Source: Betaproteobacteria bacterium (GTDB taxonomy: Bacteria > Pseudomonadota > Gammaproteobacteria > Burkholderiales > SG8-39). From it: a stretch of DNA of 6,686 nt. Of the stretch, positions 6,026-6,686 are shown in pieces; the stretch's first letter is position 1; the number at the start of each line of letters is the position of its first letter. The notes under the pieces were generated by a model. It was not told the origin of the DNA. It saw only the letters and a program-made list of their open reading frames with translations, and ran no database searches. The position numbers and the translations under genes are program-made. Location: positions 1-6,686 of the forward strand of contig JAABRB010000199.1 in assembly GCA_011391185.1 (NCBI GenBank), in the 5' to 3' direction.

Positions 6026-6134
6026 AGATTTGACAATCTCTGACAAACGCCACGCCGCGAGGCTCATCCTTTGAGCCACCCCGAGCCTCAGCATCGCAAC
6101 CACAAAAGGAGGGGTGCTTTGTTCGGAGGCATCC
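6026..6134 (+). promoter_or_regulatory. Upstream control region of protease copy 2, paralogous to the one at 4014
   Basis: It begins AGATTTGACA and carries TTGACA (6030-6035) and CTGACA (6040-6045), 10 bp apart, at positions matching the two TTCACA elements of copy 1. TGAGCCACCC (6072-6081) and the leader CACAAAAGGAGGGGTG lie at the same place relative to the start codon, within one base. The ribosome binding site GGAGG (6125-6129) is five bases before the ATG. TTGACA matches the sigma-70 -35 consensus, but no good -10 lies 16-18 bp downstream. A second purine-rich AGGAGG at 6107-6112 lies in the leader and is too close to an in-frame GTG at 6114 to serve it. The module was evidently duplicated with the gene. 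Confidence 0.55.
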
Positions 6135-6686
6135 ATGCAGTTCAAGCAATTTGCAATCAGCACCGCGGCGGAGGTGGCGGCGCTGCTCCTCGTCTGCGCG
6201 CTCGCGAGCGCACCGGACCGGGCACGGGCGGCACCCGCCGAGCCCCCTGCCCTCCCCCTGGCAACGTCCGCCGAGGCCCGCGCGGTTTTCGAGCAAGCGA
6301 AGGACAAGCTGCTTCAGGTCCGCGTGATTCACAAGGGGACGCAGGCCCGGGCGGCCACCGGAACCGGCTTTCTCGCCACCGCTGAAGGCCTGGTCCTCAC
6401 CAACTACCACGTCGTCTCGAAGCTCGCCCTCGAACCGAACGACTACGCGCTCGAACTCGAGTGCACCGACGGCTCGACCGAGACGCCCCGGCTCATCGCC
6501 GTCGACGTGGCGAACGACCTCGCGGTGCTTGCCACCGGCCGCGGCGGACGGGGTTTCCTCCCGATCCGGCCCGCACCGCTCAGCAAGGGCGAGCGCGGCT
6601 TTTCCATGGGGCATCCACTCGATCTCGGCCTGACCATCGTCGAGGGCAACTACAACGGCTACATCGAGACCGAGTTCGCGCAACGC
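6135..6686 (+). CDS. Secreted trypsin-like serine protease, copy 2, truncated by the window edge
   Basis: The frame is open for 184 codons and leaves the window, so the C-terminus and the catalytic serine are not visible. The start MQFKQFAIST leads into a signal peptide (hydrophobic 12-24), with possible cleavage after ALASA (22-26) or ARA (30-32). Residues 44-134 match copy 1 residues 41-131 at about 73 of 91 positions, including His92 in LTNYH and Asp128 in ANDLAVL. After residue 135 the match falls. This copy has GHPLDLGLTIVEG (159-171), closer to the usual HtrA-type glycine-proline loop than copy 1. GGAGG five bases upstream and the conserved leader fix the start. Activity is likely if the GxSGG segment follows beyond the edge. 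By analogy with copy 1, a membrane-protein gene may follow, but this cannot be seen. Confidence 0.88.
   Translation, partial: MQFKQFAISTAAEVAALLLVCALASAPDRARAAPAEPPALPLATSAEARAVFEQAKDKLLQVRVIHKGTQARAATGTGFLATAEGLVLTNYHVVSKLALEPNDYALELECTDGSTETPRLIAVDVANDLAVLATGRGGRGFLPIRPAPLSKGERGFSMGHPLDLGLTIVEGNYNGYIETEFAQR

Noticed and set aside
5302..6036. Open frames of 244 codons (minus) and, at 5412-6074, 220 codons (plus) overlapping the membrane protein
   Set aside because: Both are Arg/Gly/Ala-rich shadows without ribosome binding sites. The frame at 5452 has four hydrophobic helices and an overlapping start, which is the better explanation.
6114..6134. In-frame GTG start for protease copy 2
   Set aside because: The AGGAGG before it is only one base away, copy 1 has a stop in the equivalent frame, and GGAGG with five-base spacing supports the ATG at 6135.
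5916..6683. 255-codon open frame on the minus strand
   Set aside because: It lies opposite protease copy 2, which is clearly homologous to copy 1. No domain is visible.
1..6686. CRISPR array, tRNA, rRNA or insertion-sequence ends
   Set aside because: I saw no regularly spaced identical repeats, no tRNA-like cloverleaf sequence and no transposase motifs or terminal inverted repeats.

Overview
The window is G+C-rich by eye. Its reading frames use mostly G or C at the third codon position, which gives long false open frames opposite nearly every real gene. It looks like a bacterial chromosome, most plausibly a high-GC proteobacterium, because the products include periplasmic trypsin-like proteases and a VapBC-type pair. 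No ribosomal, tRNA or other taxonomic marker is present, so the lineage is a guess.

Left half, minus strand (1-3710). Read in the direction of transcription, this holds: an intact VapB-like antitoxin gene (3698-3468); directly overlapping it, the wreck of its VapC PIN-domain toxin gene (3471 to about 3241), with two frameshifts, an internal stop, a lost catalytic Asp and no C-terminal part; a short 23-bp tandem repeat; a DUF4143-type AAA ATPase (3097-1850); and a NERD-domain superfamily I helicase (from 1710) that runs off the left edge. The ATPase and helicase each carry a motif resembling the PD-(D/E)XK nuclease core. This mix is typical of an accessory or defence-flavoured region, but none of it forms a named complete system here.

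Middle (about 3711-4013) has no gene that I can support. It contains a perfect 8-bp inverted repeat upstream of vapB and a 7-bp GC hairpin.

Right half, plus strand (4014-6686). This is a tandem duplication. An upstream control region, a secreted trypsin-like serine protease (4124-5464) and an overlapping four-helix membrane protein (5452-5967) are followed by a second copy of the control region and a second protease (6135 to the right edge, truncated before its catalytic serine). The N-terminal catalytic halves of the two proteases share about 73 of 91 residues by hand alignment, including a 34-bp block of identical DNA. The control regions align at almost the same distance from the two start codons. 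Both contain two TSACA-type elements exactly 10 bp apart, suggesting co-regulation by a shared factor. The protease and membrane-protein genes overlap by 13 bp and are likely translationally coupled, so they may form a membrane-associated periplasmic proteolysis unit. That functional link is inference. The duplicated protease/membrane-protein module is the least explained part of the window.
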